Source: Solibacteraceae bacterium (GTDB lineage Bacteria; Acidobacteriota; Terriglobia; Bryobacterales; Bryobacteraceae). Taken from it: a stretch of DNA of 64,000 nucleotides. Each line of letters opens with the position of its first letter. Position 1 is the first letter of the stretch. Location: assembly GCA_026984795.1 (NCBI GenBank), contig JALSRK010000076.1, forward strand, positions 209,980 through 273,979. The letters run 5' to 3'. A model generated the notes under the pieces. The model ran no database searches, was not told the origin of the DNA, and was given only the letters and a program-made list of their open reading frames with translations. A program made the translations under genes and the position numbers. This document shows, in pieces, positions 1 to 8,755 of this stretch.

Positions 1-118
1 GCACACTGTGCAGGTCAAAGACGTCGGTGATCGGGATGCGGACGGGTTCCTCCCAGGAATTCTCTTCGCCATCGCCGTGAGCGGCGCCCTCCGGCCCTTC
101 GGTTTCGCCTCCGTTCAT
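1..118 (-). CDS. Smr-domain-like protein, N-terminal fragment (runs off window)
   Basis: The minus strand opens with an ATG and 39 in-frame codons that run off the left edge. The visible peptide starts MNGGETEGPEGAAHG, is acidic and low complexity, and then reads PVRIPITDVFDLHSV. The short hydrophobic strand followed by DLH is the way small Smr (MutS2 C-terminal type) proteins enter their domain, where the DLH histidine is conserved. An AGGA lies 8 bases before the ATG. The rest of the domain is outside the window, so the family call rests on about 15 residues. If it is Smr, a nicking endonuclease or nucleic-acid-binding role would be expected. Confidence 0.45.
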   Translation of the reverse strand, partial: MNGGETEGPEGAAHGDGEENSWEEPVRIPITDVFDLHSV

Positions 119-305
119 CGTTTCTATCCTAACCGGCGCCGGGCGACGGTTTTCCAGGGTCGGATTTTCGGCAGCTTGGGCGCCGCTCTTCCTAGTGGGA
201 ACCCCCGAATTCCCTGTCTGTTCTCACCTAATCGGTGGGAATGCCGCCGGCCAGGCCCTACAATGAATAGTGGCAGGGACGAGTTGAAGATCGAGAGCGT
301 CCGAG

Positions 306-1271
306 ATGCGGTGTCTGGTCTGCGGCAAAGAGATCGGCCTGTTCCGCCGCCTTTGGGACCGCAAGTACTGTAGCGACCGCCATCGCAGGACCGCCCGCCG
401 CCTGTCGGCGCGGGCTCTGCGTGAGCTGCAGGACTTCGATGATCTCGAGGAGCCCTGGCTCATCACGCCCGGGCTCAAGGACGAGCGGAAGAAGGCTGTG
501 GGGTCGGGTGTCAGCCCGGCCACCGGGATCCTTCTGCTCGTTCTCATCATCTTCGGCGTCCTGATCATTCCCCCCGAGCGCGGCTCCGCACCGCTCGCCC
601 CGCCCAAGCGCTCGCGGACGTTCAGCATTCCCCCGCAGATCCGGCAGTGGATTCCGGGCGCGCCCACCGTCGATTACATCGACGACTTCCGCACCGGATT
701 GGGGGACTGGGTGGCCGCCGCCGGATCTAGGGCCCGCGGTTGGTCGCGCGAGGCCGGTAAGGTACGGCTGGGCGGCCTGCGGCTCTGGAAACCGACGCTG
801 TCGATGTCGGACTACCAGCTCGTCTTCCAGGCCGAGATTGAATCCAAGGCTATGGGCTGGGCCTTCCGGGCGACGGATGCCCGGCACTACTACGCCACCA
901 AGCTCGCCGTCCCCGGCCCCGGCGGCCCGCCCCGGCCGGAGATCGTCCGGTATGTCATGGTGGGGGGCAGGAAGAAGGACCTCGTACAGCTACCCCTGCC
1001 GCTCCATATCAAGGCCAATACGCCATACAAAGTTCGCGTCCTGGTGAAGAACGACCGCTTCACGACGGCGATCAACGGCCAGATCGTCGATACCTGGCGC
1101 GACACCCGGTACCCTCAGGGCGGCGTCGGCTTCTTCGCCGAGCCCGGCGAGCGGGCGCTGATCAGCTGGGTCCGGGTCAACGACGCCGAGGGGCTGCTGG
1201 GAAAGCTGTTCTCGTTCTCGTTGCTCATCGGACCCTCAGAACTCCTGGCGGGACCGCCGGGAGGATATTGA
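306..1271 (+). CDS. Zinc-ribbon membrane protein with C-terminal jelly-roll-like domain
   Basis: A 321-residue protein of unknown role. The N-terminus MRCLVCGKEIGLFRRL, followed by KYCSDRH, forms a compact Cys-x2-Cys...Cys...His zinc-finger-like module. A single membrane segment follows at about residues 73-88 (ILLLVLIIFGVLIIP). The C-terminal part, about residues 120-300, has the look of a concanavalin/DUF1080-like beta sandwich (DDFRTGLGDWV, then ...YYATKLAV..., VKNDRFTTAINGQIVDTW, GGVGFFAEPGE), which in related proteins binds glycans. The topology suggests a cytoplasmic zinc module and an outside sandwich domain. The zinc module closely matches the start of the PAS protein encoded at 31928-32716. 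No strong ribosome site is visible. A TACAAT -10-like hexamer lies at 259-264. The family call for the C-terminal domain is inference. Confidence 0.75.
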   Translation: MRCLVCGKEIGLFRRLWDRKYCSDRHRRTARRLSARALRELQDFDDLEEPWLITPGLKDERKKAVGSGVSPATGILLLVLIIFGVLIIPPERGSAPLAPPKRSRTFSIPPQIRQWIPGAPTVDYIDDFRTGLGDWVAAAGSRARGWSREAGKVRLGGLRLWKPTLSMSDYQLVFQAEIESKAMGWAFRATDARHYYATKLAVPGPGGPPRPEIVRYVMVGGRKKDLVQLPLPLHIKANTPYKVRVLVKNDRFTTAINGQIVDTWRDTRYPQGGVGFFAEPGERALISWVRVNDAEGLLGKLFSFSLLIGPSELLAGPPGGY

Positions 1272-1335
1272 TTCCCGGCTGAGCGGCCCGGTTTGCGGTT
1301 CCCCGGCTTACCGTAGCGGTGATTCCCCTCTCCCC

Positions 1336-1360
1336 CCGCCGGCAGGTCGTCAGCCGGCGG
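1336..1360. terminator. Hairpin between convergent genes, possible terminator
   Basis: A perfect 8-bp stem (CCGCCGGC / GCCGGCGG) with a 9-base loop lies between two convergent genes, two bases past the stop codon of the CpsD-like gene. On the plus strand it is followed by TCTTACTT, a poor U-tract; on the minus strand no T-run follows. It may act as a weak bidirectional terminator or as a 3' stabilising hairpin. Confidence 0.35.
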
Positions 1361-1362
1361 TC

Positions 1363-2253
1363 TTACTTGCCGGCGGCTTCGTCTTCCTCTTCGCCATCTT
1401 CGGCGTCTTCGTCCTCGGACTTGTAATAGTACGAGTGGTAGTAGGTGTACTTGCTGTAAAGCTCTCCCCGCCGGGCGCCGTTGGCCACGATCCCGAGAAC
1501 ATTGTTCTCGCACAGCGACTGCATCGCCCGGGTGACCGAATCAATCGTTGTCGAGCCGATACGCACGACCAGCAGCGTGCCGTGGCACAGGGTGGCGAGC
1601 AGGTTCGCGTCGGCCGCGAACAGCAGGGGCGGCGTGTCCAGAATCACCCAGTTGAACAGCCGGGGAAGCTGCTCGATCAGCCGCCGGGCTTCCGCCAGGT
1701 TCAGCAGTTCGAGCGGGTTCATCACCGGCTCCCCGGCCGGGACGACCCACAGCTCCATGCCGGCGATCTTCTTAATGATCTGGTGCAGCTCGGCTTTGCC
1801 TTGCAGGAAGTCCGTGAGGCCGGGGGCCCGCTCGATGTTGAAGTACGTGTGCAGGACCGGCCGCCGGAAGTCGAAATCGGCCAGCAGCGTCGGGTTGCCC
1901 ACCAGTTGGGCTTCGGCCAGCGCAAAATTCGCTGCCGTGAAGGACTTGCCCTCGGCCGGCGAGGGCGAAGTGACCACTACGGAATGGATGGGCTGCAGCG
2001 TCTGTAAGTGGTTGATGCGCGTCCGGAGCGTCCGGAACTCCTCTGCCGGCCCATCGGAACGGTGTTGGCCCGCGACATTCAGTAGGTGCATGTCCGGCGG
2101 CGGCGCGTAAGGGATCTCTTCGATCTTCTCGAGCAGCCCATCCAAGGCTAGAGGAGCCAACCCCCGCGGCGCCGGTGCGTCCGGGGCCGCCGGTGTCGCC
2201 GGCGGAAGCTCGGCTCCTTGAATCTTCTGCAGTGCGTCGTGAACTCGGCTCAT
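1363..2253 (-). CDS. CpsD/CapB-family polysaccharide tyrosine autokinase
   Basis: A BY-kinase-type ATPase of 296 residues that would control exopolysaccharide chain length and export together with the Wzz-like protein encoded upstream. Walker A is TSPSPAEGKS (residues 95-104), with Ala where most relatives have Gly. Walker A' is LLADFDFRRP (123-132) and Walker B is WVILDTPPLL. The C-terminus carries a tyrosine cluster with seven Tyr in YSKYTYYHSYYY, the usual autophosphorylation tail, followed by a very acidic end (EDEDAEDGEEEDEAAG). It is the last gene of a three-gene minus-strand operon, 38 bases after the Wzz-like gene, and as in many Proteobacteria-unlike systems the kinase is separate from the membrane activator. 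Confidence 0.88.
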   Translation of the reverse strand: MSRVHDALQKIQGAELPPATPAAPDAPAPRGLAPLALDGLLEKIEEIPYAPPPDMHLLNVAGQHRSDGPAEEFRTLRTRINHLQTLQPIHSVVVTSPSPAEGKSFTAANFALAEAQLVGNPTLLADFDFRRPVLHTYFNIERAPGLTDFLQGKAELHQIIKKIAGMELWVVPAGEPVMNPLELLNLAEARRLIEQLPRLFNWVILDTPPLLFAADANLLATLCHGTLLVVRIGSTTIDSVTRAMQSLCENNVLGIVANGARRGELYSKYTYYHSYYYKSEDEDAEDGEEEDEAAGK

Positions 2254-2291
2254 TTCTCCTCCTGCTTACGAGGACGCCGGACCCCGTTCCT

Positions 2292-3974
2292 TCATACCTT
2301 CGTCGCGTAGTAATAATAGATCGAGCCGCCCATTACCGCGGCGGCGAACAGACACGCGGCCACCCACGCGAGCCACGCCATACGCCGCCGCCGCATCACG
2401 ACGACATCGTTCTCCAGCAGCGGAATCGAACCCAGCACCGGCAACTGCGTATAAGCGCGGACGTCCTTGAGCGTCTTCAGCGACGTGTCCCGGATCTCGC
2501 GCAGGAACACCAGCACCCCTCCAGCGCCGAATCCCGCAAATATCCCCATCAGGATGATCACCGAGCGCACCGGTTGGGCGGGCCGTTCCGGCAGCGACGC
2601 CGGGTCCAACAATTCAAGCCCCTCGCCCTGGTTCCGGCTCTCCAGGTTCGTCGCGAGTTCCGATTGCTTCACCTTCAGGCTCAACTCGTCGTAACGCTTC
2701 TGCTTCAGTTGCAGATCCCGCATCAGCGACGCGTACTCCTGCTGGCCCACCGGGGCCTGCTGCAGGCGGGACTGTATCTCCTGGATGCGCGCGTTCACCT
2801 GTTCCAGTTCCCGCTGGGTATTCCGGATCTCCAGATCTTTGGCCCGCGCCTCGATGAGCTTGCGCTGGAGCTCGTCGTTCAGCCGGCGGATCTCGGCTGC
2901 CTGCTGGGGGGTGAGCACAGGCTGAGTCTGCTTCTTCGCCGAACCGGCTCCCTCGTTCAGATACTTGGCGCGCCGTTTCCGCAACAGTTCAATTTGCGCC
3001 TCGACCCGCTTGACGTCTGGATGGTTCTCCGTGTAAGTCTGCAGCATCGCCGCCAGATTCTTCTCCGCCGCCCGGATCTGCTCGTTCAGCGCCCTCACCC
3101 GGGGATCGACGTAAGTGCCCCCGCCCTTGGAGCCCGGCACCCGCGCGATCGAGTTGATCCGGTCGCGCAGGACTCGGATCTCGGACTCGGTCACCAGCTT
3201 TTCCTGCTGGAGCCGGCCGAGGGCGCCGTTCAGCGTCCCGGCGCGCGTTTCCAGGGCCGTGGCCCGCTGCATGCTGGCCGCCCACTGGTCCGGTAACTGG
3301 CCGGCGTGCCGCATCCGGAACTCAGTGATCTTCCTCTCGACTTCTTCCAGCTCGTTCTTGGCCGCTTGCCACTGATCCCTCAGGAACTGGGTCGTCAGCG
3401 CCGACTGGCTCGAACGCTCGCGGATGTTCTCGGTGATGAACCGGTTCGCCAGGTCGGCGGTTACTTTCTGCGCCAGGTATCGGTTCTCGTAGGCGAACGA
3501 GATCTGGAACGCCGTGAGGTTGGCTCCCCCGCGGGTCGGCCGGATCGTTCTGACGTCGCCGATGTCGATCGCTTTCCGCATCTTTTCGATGACGTCCTCG
3601 AGCGGCAGCCGCTGGCGTTCGCGCGGATACAGGTTGTAGGTCTCGATGATGCTGGTCAGCGCCGCGCGGCTCAGGATCTCCTGCGCCATCGAGTTGATCC
3701 GCTGCGACATCCGCATGGTGACGTTGGGGGGGACGAAGCTCGCCGGAACCTGAGGCGGAACCACACGAATGACGGCGGTGGAGATGTATGTGTCCGGCCA
3801 GAGAAAAGCCGTTACGACAGCCAGCACCAGCCCGGCCAGCGCGGGCCCGGCGATCCAGGACTTGTTACGGCGAATGATGTCGAGAATGTCTTCCGGATCC
3901 AGTTGCCGCCGGGGGACCCGCAACGGATCCTGCAACTGCTGCTGCGGCTGCTGCGGATATGGATTCAATTGCAT
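2292..3974 (-). CDS. Wzz/GumC-family polysaccharide chain-length determinant
   Basis: A 560-residue inner-membrane polysaccharide co-polymerase. A short Gln/Pro-rich cytoplasmic start is followed by the first membrane segment (about 40-59) and a Wzz-type periplasmic domain (STAVIRVVPPQVP). The centre is a long coiled coil (about 190-430, with repeats rich in Glu, Arg and Leu such as LNDELQRKLIEARAKDLE). A PERP-type motif before the next membrane segment (ASLPERPAQPVRS) is a family signature. A last hydrophobic segment closes the protein (LAWVAACLFAAAVMGG). There is no fused kinase domain, so it should act with the separate CpsD-like protein made from the next gene. It lies 64 bases after the export gene and is co-oriented with it. 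Confidence 0.9.
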   Translation of the reverse strand: MQLNPYPQQPQQQLQDPLRVPRRQLDPEDILDIIRRNKSWIAGPALAGLVLAVVTAFLWPDTYISTAVIRVVPPQVPASFVPPNVTMRMSQRINSMAQEILSRAALTSIIETYNLYPRERQRLPLEDVIEKMRKAIDIGDVRTIRPTRGGANLTAFQISFAYENRYLAQKVTADLANRFITENIRERSSQSALTTQFLRDQWQAAKNELEEVERKITEFRMRHAGQLPDQWAASMQRATALETRAGTLNGALGRLQQEKLVTESEIRVLRDRINSIARVPGSKGGGTYVDPRVRALNEQIRAAEKNLAAMLQTYTENHPDVKRVEAQIELLRKRRAKYLNEGAGSAKKQTQPVLTPQQAAEIRRLNDELQRKLIEARAKDLEIRNTQRELEQVNARIQEIQSRLQQAPVGQQEYASLMRDLQLKQKRYDELSLKVKQSELATNLESRNQGEGLELLDPASLPERPAQPVRSVIILMGIFAGFGAGGVLVFLREIRDTSLKTLKDVRAYTQLPVLGSIPLLENDVVVMRRRRMAWLAWVAACLFAAAVMGGSIYYYYATKV

Positions 3975-4038
3975 CTTCCGGTCCCTCTCCTCCTATCGGC
4001 CGGACGCCGGGCTTTGCTTCGCTCCCGGCCCCCACCGC

Positions 4039-4701
4039 TCAGGGAACGATGATGTGATCCCCGTCCTGGAGATAGACGTTCTGCTCCAGGTTCTTGCCCT
4101 TGATCACCTCGTTGTAGTTGAACTTGAGCCTCTTGCGCCCGCGCAAGATGATGATCTTCTTCTTTTGCGCCCAGTCCCGGAACCCTCCGGCCATGCTCAG
4201 CGCCTCCAGTACGGTGGTGGGAACCACCAGAGGGAAGGCCCCCGTCCGCATCACCTGGCCGGTGATGTAATACTTCTTGCTCCGCACCGCCGTCACTTGC
4301 ACGAGCACTTCCGGGCGGGTGAGGTAGTTCGACAGCTTTTCGGTGATCACCCGGCGGAGTTCCTCCGGCGTCTTGCCGCCGGCCTGCACTTCGCCGATCA
4401 GCGGCAGGCTGATCTTGCCGTCCGGCCGCACAATCACGGCCCCCGAAACCTCCGGCTCGCGCCACACCCGGATCGCGAGCTGGTCCTCGGGCCCGATCTT
4501 GTAGGAATGCGGATCCACCGGGGCCGCGGGAGCGTTCGGGTCCAGAGGCTTCAGCTCGGAGCCGGGCTCCAGCGGTTCCCCCTGCGCCTGGCCGCCTTCT
4601 TTCTGCTCTTCTTGCTGAGCTTGCTGAGCCGTCGCCGGGCTGAGGATGGCCGCGAACCAGACCGCAAGCAGTACCAGGAGTGAAACTTCCCGTGCCTTCA
4701 T
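4039..4701 (-). CDS. Wza-like polysaccharide export protein (Poly_export/SLBB)
   Basis: A 220-residue exported protein, first gene of the exopolysaccharide export trio. I chose the ATG of MKAREVSLLVLLAVWFAA because AGGGA lies 4-5 bases before it and it begins a clean signal peptide ending near ATAQQ; the frame stays open upstream but that stretch looks non-coding. After a Gln/Glu/Pro-rich linker comes the polysaccharide export motif (SYKIGPEDQLAIRVW, then VRPDGKISLPLIGEV) and one SLBB domain (YYITGQVMRTGAFPL). It is much shorter than E. coli Wza and has no lipobox cysteine, so the outer-membrane pore helix and lipid anchor appear to be missing. It may need a partner to cross the outer membrane. 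Confidence 0.85.
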   Translation of the reverse strand: MKAREVSLLVLLAVWFAAILSPATAQQAQQEEQKEGGQAQGEPLEPGSELKPLDPNAPAAPVDPHSYKIGPEDQLAIRVWREPEVSGAVIVRPDGKISLPLIGEVQAGGKTPEELRRVITEKLSNYLTRPEVLVQVTAVRSKKYYITGQVMRTGAFPLVVPTTVLEALSMAGGFRDWAQKKKIIILRGRKRLKFNYNEVIKGKNLEQNVYLQDGDHIIVP

Positions 4702-4984
4702 CGTTCCCTGCCGGTTGGCTTTGCCAAGCATCGATCCTCGTGAGATCTGACTCGCCGCACAGTCCAACCCGTTCTGGTTAATATTCTTACACAGCCTCTC
4801 CGCTATCCGAATACGCCCCGCCACACCGGCGGGGCCTACAGCGCCGCAAGGCAGACGCGCAACTTGTTGCAAACGCTGCCGGGGGCTCCCCCCTGTCCGG
4901 CAGTTGCGTAGACCAACCGTACTAGAACCAAGCAGCAGCCCCGTACCGCGGGCGACCAATCTACTCCGGGGCCGGCCGCTCCTT

Positions 4985-5596
4985 CTATGGTACGCCGGGC
5001 TCCGCTCGTGGGCTGCCGAGCGACCGCAGGTGGCGGTACACCAGCGCCACCGGCAGCCCGACTACGTTGAAATAGCAGCCCTCGATCCGGCGCACGAACT
5101 TCGACGCCAGTCCCTGGATGCCGTAAGCGCCGGCCTTGTCCATCGGCTCGCCGGAGGCGATGTAGTCATCGATCTCTTGGGCGGCAAGCGGCAGGAAGAG
5201 GACCCGCGTCCGCTCCGCATCGACGATCCGGCCGCCGGGATGGCGCAGACAGACGCCCGTGAGTACTTCGTGCCACCGCCCCGACAGTTTCTCGAGCATC
5301 TTCCGCGCCTCGGTCGTCCCGGAAGGTTTGCCCAGGATCTCGCCCTCGACCGCCACGATCGTGTCGGCGGCGAGCACCACTTCTCCGGCGCCGAGGGCCA
5401 CTGCCTCGGCCTTTTCGATCGCCAGCCGTTTGACGTGCTCCAAGGGGTCCTCGACTCCCCGGGGCGCTTCATCCACCTCGGCCGGCCGGACGACGAACCG
5501 GAATCCCGCATTGGCCAGGATTTCACGGCGCCTGGGCGAGGCCGAGGCCAGCACGAGTTTCCAGGCGGCGGCTGCGGCAGGGTCACTGCTCGTCAT
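4985..5596 (-). CDS. maf: Maf-family nucleoside triphosphate pyrophosphatase
   Basis: A 203-residue house-cleaning pyrophosphatase that hydrolyses non-canonical or modified NTPs to NMPs. The signature LASASPRRREIL is at about residues 17-28. The catalytic Asp follows in VVLAADTIV, and the GKPSGTTEARKMLEKLSGRWHEVLTGVCL block and the SGEPMDKAGAYGIQG motif complete the Maf fold. The start ATG overlaps the last 14 bases of the upstream terB-like gene, so the two are probably translationally coupled. The 13 residues before the signature are Ala-rich and could be trimmed. Confidence 0.93.
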   Translation of the reverse strand: MTSSDPAAAAAWKLVLASASPRRREILANAGFRFVVRPAEVDEAPRGVEDPLEHVKRLAIEKAEAVALGAGEVVLAADTIVAVEGEILGKPSGTTEARKMLEKLSGRWHEVLTGVCLRHPGGRIVDAERTRVLFLPLAAQEIDDYIASGEPMDKAGAYGIQGLASKFVRRIEGCYFNVVGLPVALVYRHLRSLGSPRAEPGVP

Positions 5597-6143
5597 CGCT
5601 CACCGTATCGGCCCCCGGCAGATCCTTCAACACCGCCAACTGGTCCCGGTAGCGAAGCCGGATGGCGATGTAGTCACGGTGTTCGAGCTGCAGCTCCCGG
5701 GAGATCTGGCGGATCTCGTTGTCTTCGACGCTGCTGATGCCTCCCTCCGCTGCGGAGACCGCGAAGAGGCAGTCCAATAGCCGCAGCTTTTGCTCCCGGG
5801 TGGCGACGTTGTTGAATTCCCGGGTCACCAGGAAGTTGTCGGTGCCCCCGAAGACCAGATTCCGCGTTTTGGCGGCATGGACCACTACCACGGCCTGTTC
5901 TTCGGAAAGCCCGCCCACCTGCTGGACGATGCGCTCCATCTCCCGCGTTTCCGCCCGGCTGACGTTCATGTCCGCATTGGCGACCCGGGCCAGGATGTAA
6001 GCGAACTTGGCGACATAACGCGCCTTGTCCGGAGGCAGGTTCTCCAGTTGCCGGGTGATTTCGCGGACGGCCTCCGTCCTCGCCGCCTGTACGGCCTTCT
6101 CGGAAGCCTTGCCCTCCAAACCGAGAAACTTCAGAATGGACAT
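5583..6143 (-). CDS. TerB-like (tellurite resistance/co-chaperone DjlA-type) protein
   Basis: A 186-residue all-helical TerB-like protein. The region of about residues 40-165 shows the TerB pattern: a first helix pair with ADMNVSRAETREMERIV, then a second pair ending in AEGGISSVEDNEIRQISREL. The paired acidic turns DMNVS/ETREM and GGISS/EDNEI are the conserved metal-binding-like sites of the family. The start at MSILKFLG is preferred to an upstream in-frame ATG because homologues begin this way, although the CAGG before it is very close. The molecular role of TerB domains is unsettled; membrane stress sensing has been proposed. It heads a two-gene unit with maf. Confidence 0.82.
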   Translation of the reverse strand: MSILKFLGLEGKASEKAVQAARTEAVREITRQLENLPPDKARYVAKFAYILARVANADMNVSRAETREMERIVQQVGGLSEEQAVVVVHAAKTRNLVFGGTDNFLVTREFNNVATREQKLRLLDCLFAVSAAEGGISSVEDNEIRQISRELQLEHRDYIAIRLRYRDQLAVLKDLPGADTVSDDEQ

Positions 6144-6275
6144 CCTGACAGTAGTGTCGTACGCCGACCGCCAGGGGCACAACCAACCGGCGTGACTCCT
6201 CCGCCGGGACGCCTCTTCCCTGGATTACAATTGACGGCGGCCCAAGATACTTCTCCTCGGGAAGGAAAGCGCGCA

Positions 6276-6677
6276 ATGGATGCTCACGTGCGAATCCTCG
6301 CGATCTTACATATCGCCCTCGGCGTTTTCGGCCTGTTGATGGGAGCCGCCGTACTGGTGATTTTCGGCGGACTCGCCGGGTGGATCGGCCTCAAGGGAGC
6401 CCACTTGTCACCGAACACTCTCGTCGCCGTGCCCATCCTGAGCCTCGTTGGGGGGGCCATTTGCCTGCTTCTCGTGGTCCTGAGCCTGCCGGGCCTGATC
6501 GCCGGCTTCGGTCTGCTGAGGTTCCGGCCCTGGGCGCGGGTGCTGACTATCGTGTTGTCGGCGATCGAATTGTTGAACGTGCCGCTCGGAACGGCCCTCG
6601 GCGTCTACGGACTTTGGGTGTTGCTCTCACCCGCGGCCGAGCCACTGTTTCAGCCGCACCCCGCCGCCCGCGGCTGA
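6276..6677 (+). CDS. Small four-helix integral membrane protein, unknown function
   Basis: A 133-residue membrane protein with four predicted hydrophobic segments: about 4-30 (RILAILHIALGVFGLLMGAA), 50-80 (VAVPILSLVGGAICLLLVVL), 85-100 and 103-120. The start ATG is preceded by AAGGAAAG. A TACAAT -10-like hexamer lies at 6226-6231, 45 bases upstream. No enzyme motif is visible. The next gene encodes another small membrane protein, only 90 bases downstream in the same direction, so they may be expressed together. Similar short proteins often carry a DUF tag, but I cannot assign one with confidence. Confidence 0.7.
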   Translation: MDAHVRILAILHIALGVFGLLMGAAVLVIFGGLAGWIGLKGAHLSPNTLVAVPILSLVGGAICLLLVVLSLPGLIAGFGLLRFRPWARVLTIVLSAIELLNVPLGTALGVYGLWVLLSPAAEPLFQPHPAARG

Positions 6678-6767
6678 GAACGCGCGCGACAGGCGGCGAT
6701 CCGCTGCGGCGACCGCCGCGGCCCGCTGCCACTTGCCGACGCCGTGCCGCTGAGGGAAACTGAACGT

Positions 6768-7424
6768 GTGCCGGAGTTCTGCACCTGTGGAGCACGGTTG
6801 CCGCCCGACGCCCGTTTTTGTCACAAGTGCGGCAAGCCGCAGTTCGAAGAGCCCAAGATCGAAGAAGAGAGCGCTGAGCATGACAGCGCCGCAGTGCCGC
6901 CGGCGGCTTTGCCGGTGGCGGCGCTCCAGGCGCCGGCAGGCATCAACTTCCGGAACCATACGGCCGTCCGGGTAGGACTCCTGAGCGCTGTCTTGGCTTC
7001 CCTGCTCACTTCGGTGCCCATGCCCATGTTCATCAACGTGCTGTGGCTTACCGTCTGTCTGGTTGGGGCGGGCTTCTTCGCCGTCTATCTTTACCGCCGC
7101 CGCACCGGCCAGGATCTGTCGGCCCGCATGGGCGCGCGGATGGGCTGGATCACGGGCATTTTCTGTTTCCTGATCGCCACGGTCTTTTTCACGATCACCG
7201 TCATCATCATCTCGACGCACGGCGGGCTTGCCGCCTACTACCGGGAACAGTTGGCCGGGCAGGCGGCCACGGGCATCGACGTGGAGGAACTTGTCTCAGT
7301 GCTCGAAACCCCGGCTGGAATGGCATCGGTTCTCTTCTTTACCCTGGCGGTCCTGTTCATCCTGTTCACCCTGTTGCCGACGTTGGGCGGGATGATGGGG
7401 GCGAAGGTCCTCGAGAAGGAGTAA
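6768..7424 (+). CDS. Zinc-ribbon membrane protein, unknown function
   Basis: A 218-residue protein with an N-terminal zinc ribbon (EFCTCGARLPPDARFCHKCG, two Cys-x-Cys/Cys-x2-Cys pairs) and a soluble acidic linker, followed by three to four membrane segments (about 70-115, 135-160 and 185-210). I placed the start at GTG (VPEFCTCG) because GAGGG stands 11 bases before it and the ribbon normally begins a protein; an in-frame GTG eight codons upstream has no ribosome site. Such zinc_ribbon_2 proteins are usually membrane scaffolds of unknown role. Its 3' end overlaps the convergent EamA gene by 59 bases. Confidence 0.72.
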   Translation: MPEFCTCGARLPPDARFCHKCGKPQFEEPKIEEESAEHDSAAVPPAALPVAALQAPAGINFRNHTAVRVGLLSAVLASLLTSVPMPMFINVLWLTVCLVGAGFFAVYLYRRRTGQDLSARMGARMGWITGIFCFLIATVFFTITVIIISTHGGLAAYYREQLAGQAATGIDVEELVSVLETPAGMASVLFFTLAVLFILFTLLPTLGGMMGAKVLEKE

Positions 7425-8340
7425 CTCTCTCGTTGAGCTGCGCGCCGGCGCGGTCCCCGGCCGACTGCTTTACCAGGGCGACGCCGGCGAAGATCACCAG
7501 CATCGCCGCCGTCTCTCTCCAGCCGAAAGGCTCCCGGTAGACCAGCCATCCCAGCACGGCCGCCACCACCGGGTTGATGTAGGTGTGCAATGTCACCACG
7601 GCAATGCTGAGCTTCTTCAGCGCGTAGACATACGAGGTGTAACCGACGACGGAGCCGAAGGCCACCAGATAGAGCACGGCTCCGGCGCCGCGGAGGTCCC
7701 AATTGTACGGCCGGCTCCCGGAAGCCAGAGCCGGCAGGAGAAACGCCAGGCCGGCGGCAAGCTGTTGCAAGCCCCCGCTGAGTATCGGGTGAAGGTGCGG
7801 AATCCGCCGGCGCTGCGCCACCGAGGCGAAGCCCCACGCCAGGCAGCCGACCTGTAGTACGAGGAAACCCTTCACAACGTCGCCCGAAAACCCCGCCCGC
7901 CAGGCATCCGGCCCCACCAGCAGAGCCGTTCCAGCCAGGCCGATCAGCATCCCGGTCGCGGTCGGCGCCCGCAACGGCTCGCCGCCGGGGCTCAACGCCT
8001 CCATCAGCGCCATCCAGAACGGCGAGGTCGTCACCAGGAGAGCAGCCAGGCTGCTGGGGATCCACAGCTCCGCGTAGGTCAGGCAGCCGTTGCCCAGCCC
8101 CAGCGCCAGGAATCCATACAGAGCCGAGTAGAGAACATCACGCCGGCTCGGGCCGGGCAGCCCGGCCGCCCACGCTGCTAGCAGCAGCAGGAGCCCCGAC
8201 ACGGTGAACCGGGTCCCCACGAGCAACCACGGGGGGAAGCTTTCGAGCGCCATCCGGATGGCCAGGTAGGTCGTGCCCCAGAAAAAACAAACCGACAGCA
8301 GGGCGGCGTAGGGAAGCAGCAGCGGGTGGCGGAACAACAC
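7366..8340 (-). CDS. EamA-family (DMT superfamily) transporter
   Basis: A 324-residue inner-membrane permease with about ten hydrophobic segments arranged as two EamA repeats. The first repeat starts LLLPYAALLSVCFFWGTTYLA, where the WGTTY-type motif is characteristic, with GLGNGCLTYAEL later in it. The second starts near GDVVKGFLVLQVGCLAWGFASV and ends VVAAVLGWLVYREPFGW, the usual E-P motif. Members export metabolites or amino acids, and the substrate cannot be read from sequence. Translation starts at GTG. A TAGTAT hexamer sits only 6 bases before it, with no clear ribosome site. The last 59 bases overlap the convergent zinc-ribbon gene. Confidence 0.9.
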   Translation of the reverse strand: MLFRHPLLLPYAALLSVCFFWGTTYLAIRMALESFPPWLLVGTRFTVSGLLLLLAAWAAGLPGPSRRDVLYSALYGFLALGLGNGCLTYAELWIPSSLAALLVTTSPFWMALMEALSPGGEPLRAPTATGMLIGLAGTALLVGPDAWRAGFSGDVVKGFLVLQVGCLAWGFASVAQRRRIPHLHPILSGGLQQLAAGLAFLLPALASGSRPYNWDLRGAGAVLYLVAFGSVVGYTSYVYALKKLSIAVVTLHTYINPVVAAVLGWLVYREPFGWRETAAMLVIFAGVALVKQSAGDRAGAQLNERVTPSRGPSPPSSRPTSATG

Positions 8341-8755
8341 CCCAGAATACTACCCCCGGCGCCCGCCGGAGAATCCGCCGGGCAGACAGGACACCGGCCG
8401 CGTCACCGGCGGCGGAAGGGAGGGGGCGGAGGCGTTCTTAGGGAACTTCGGCCGGCCGTCCAGCCCTGACCGGCTCGAAGGTTACCCTCGGAGGGTACTT
8501 GCCAGTAGCACGGAGGAGGAATGCCCTGGCCAACGCCTCCGCCTGTCGGAGTCCGGACCGGAACCGATTACCGCTCCGGCCCGGTCTGACTACGCATTCT
8601 CGAGTGTGACTGCTGATATTAGAGCAAATCCGTCGCCACCATGCAACTTGGCCGAAACGGTGCAGTTCCTGAACACGCGGTGAGCCTCGGCGGTGGACTT
8701 CCCCCAACCTGGGGCATTCCACCGGCGGTATTTCGCCCAGCGCACGCTCCATCCC
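8341..8755. other. Intergenic stretch, 415 bases
   Basis: This stretch separates the SDR gene from the downstream EamA gene on the same (minus) strand. The only feature I can support is the TAGTAT -10-like hexamer on the minus strand at 8347-8352, just before the EamA start. An open frame of about 100 codons exists on the minus strand, but it has no recognisable fold, no ribosome site, and an Arg/Pro-rich composition typical of chance frames in G+C-rich DNA. I see no RNA gene. Confidence 0.5.

Noticed and set aside
8438..8752. Possible gene of about 100 codons on the minus strand
   Set aside because: No ribosome site, no family features, Arg/Pro/Gly-rich composition, and it ends in the upstream region of the EamA gene.
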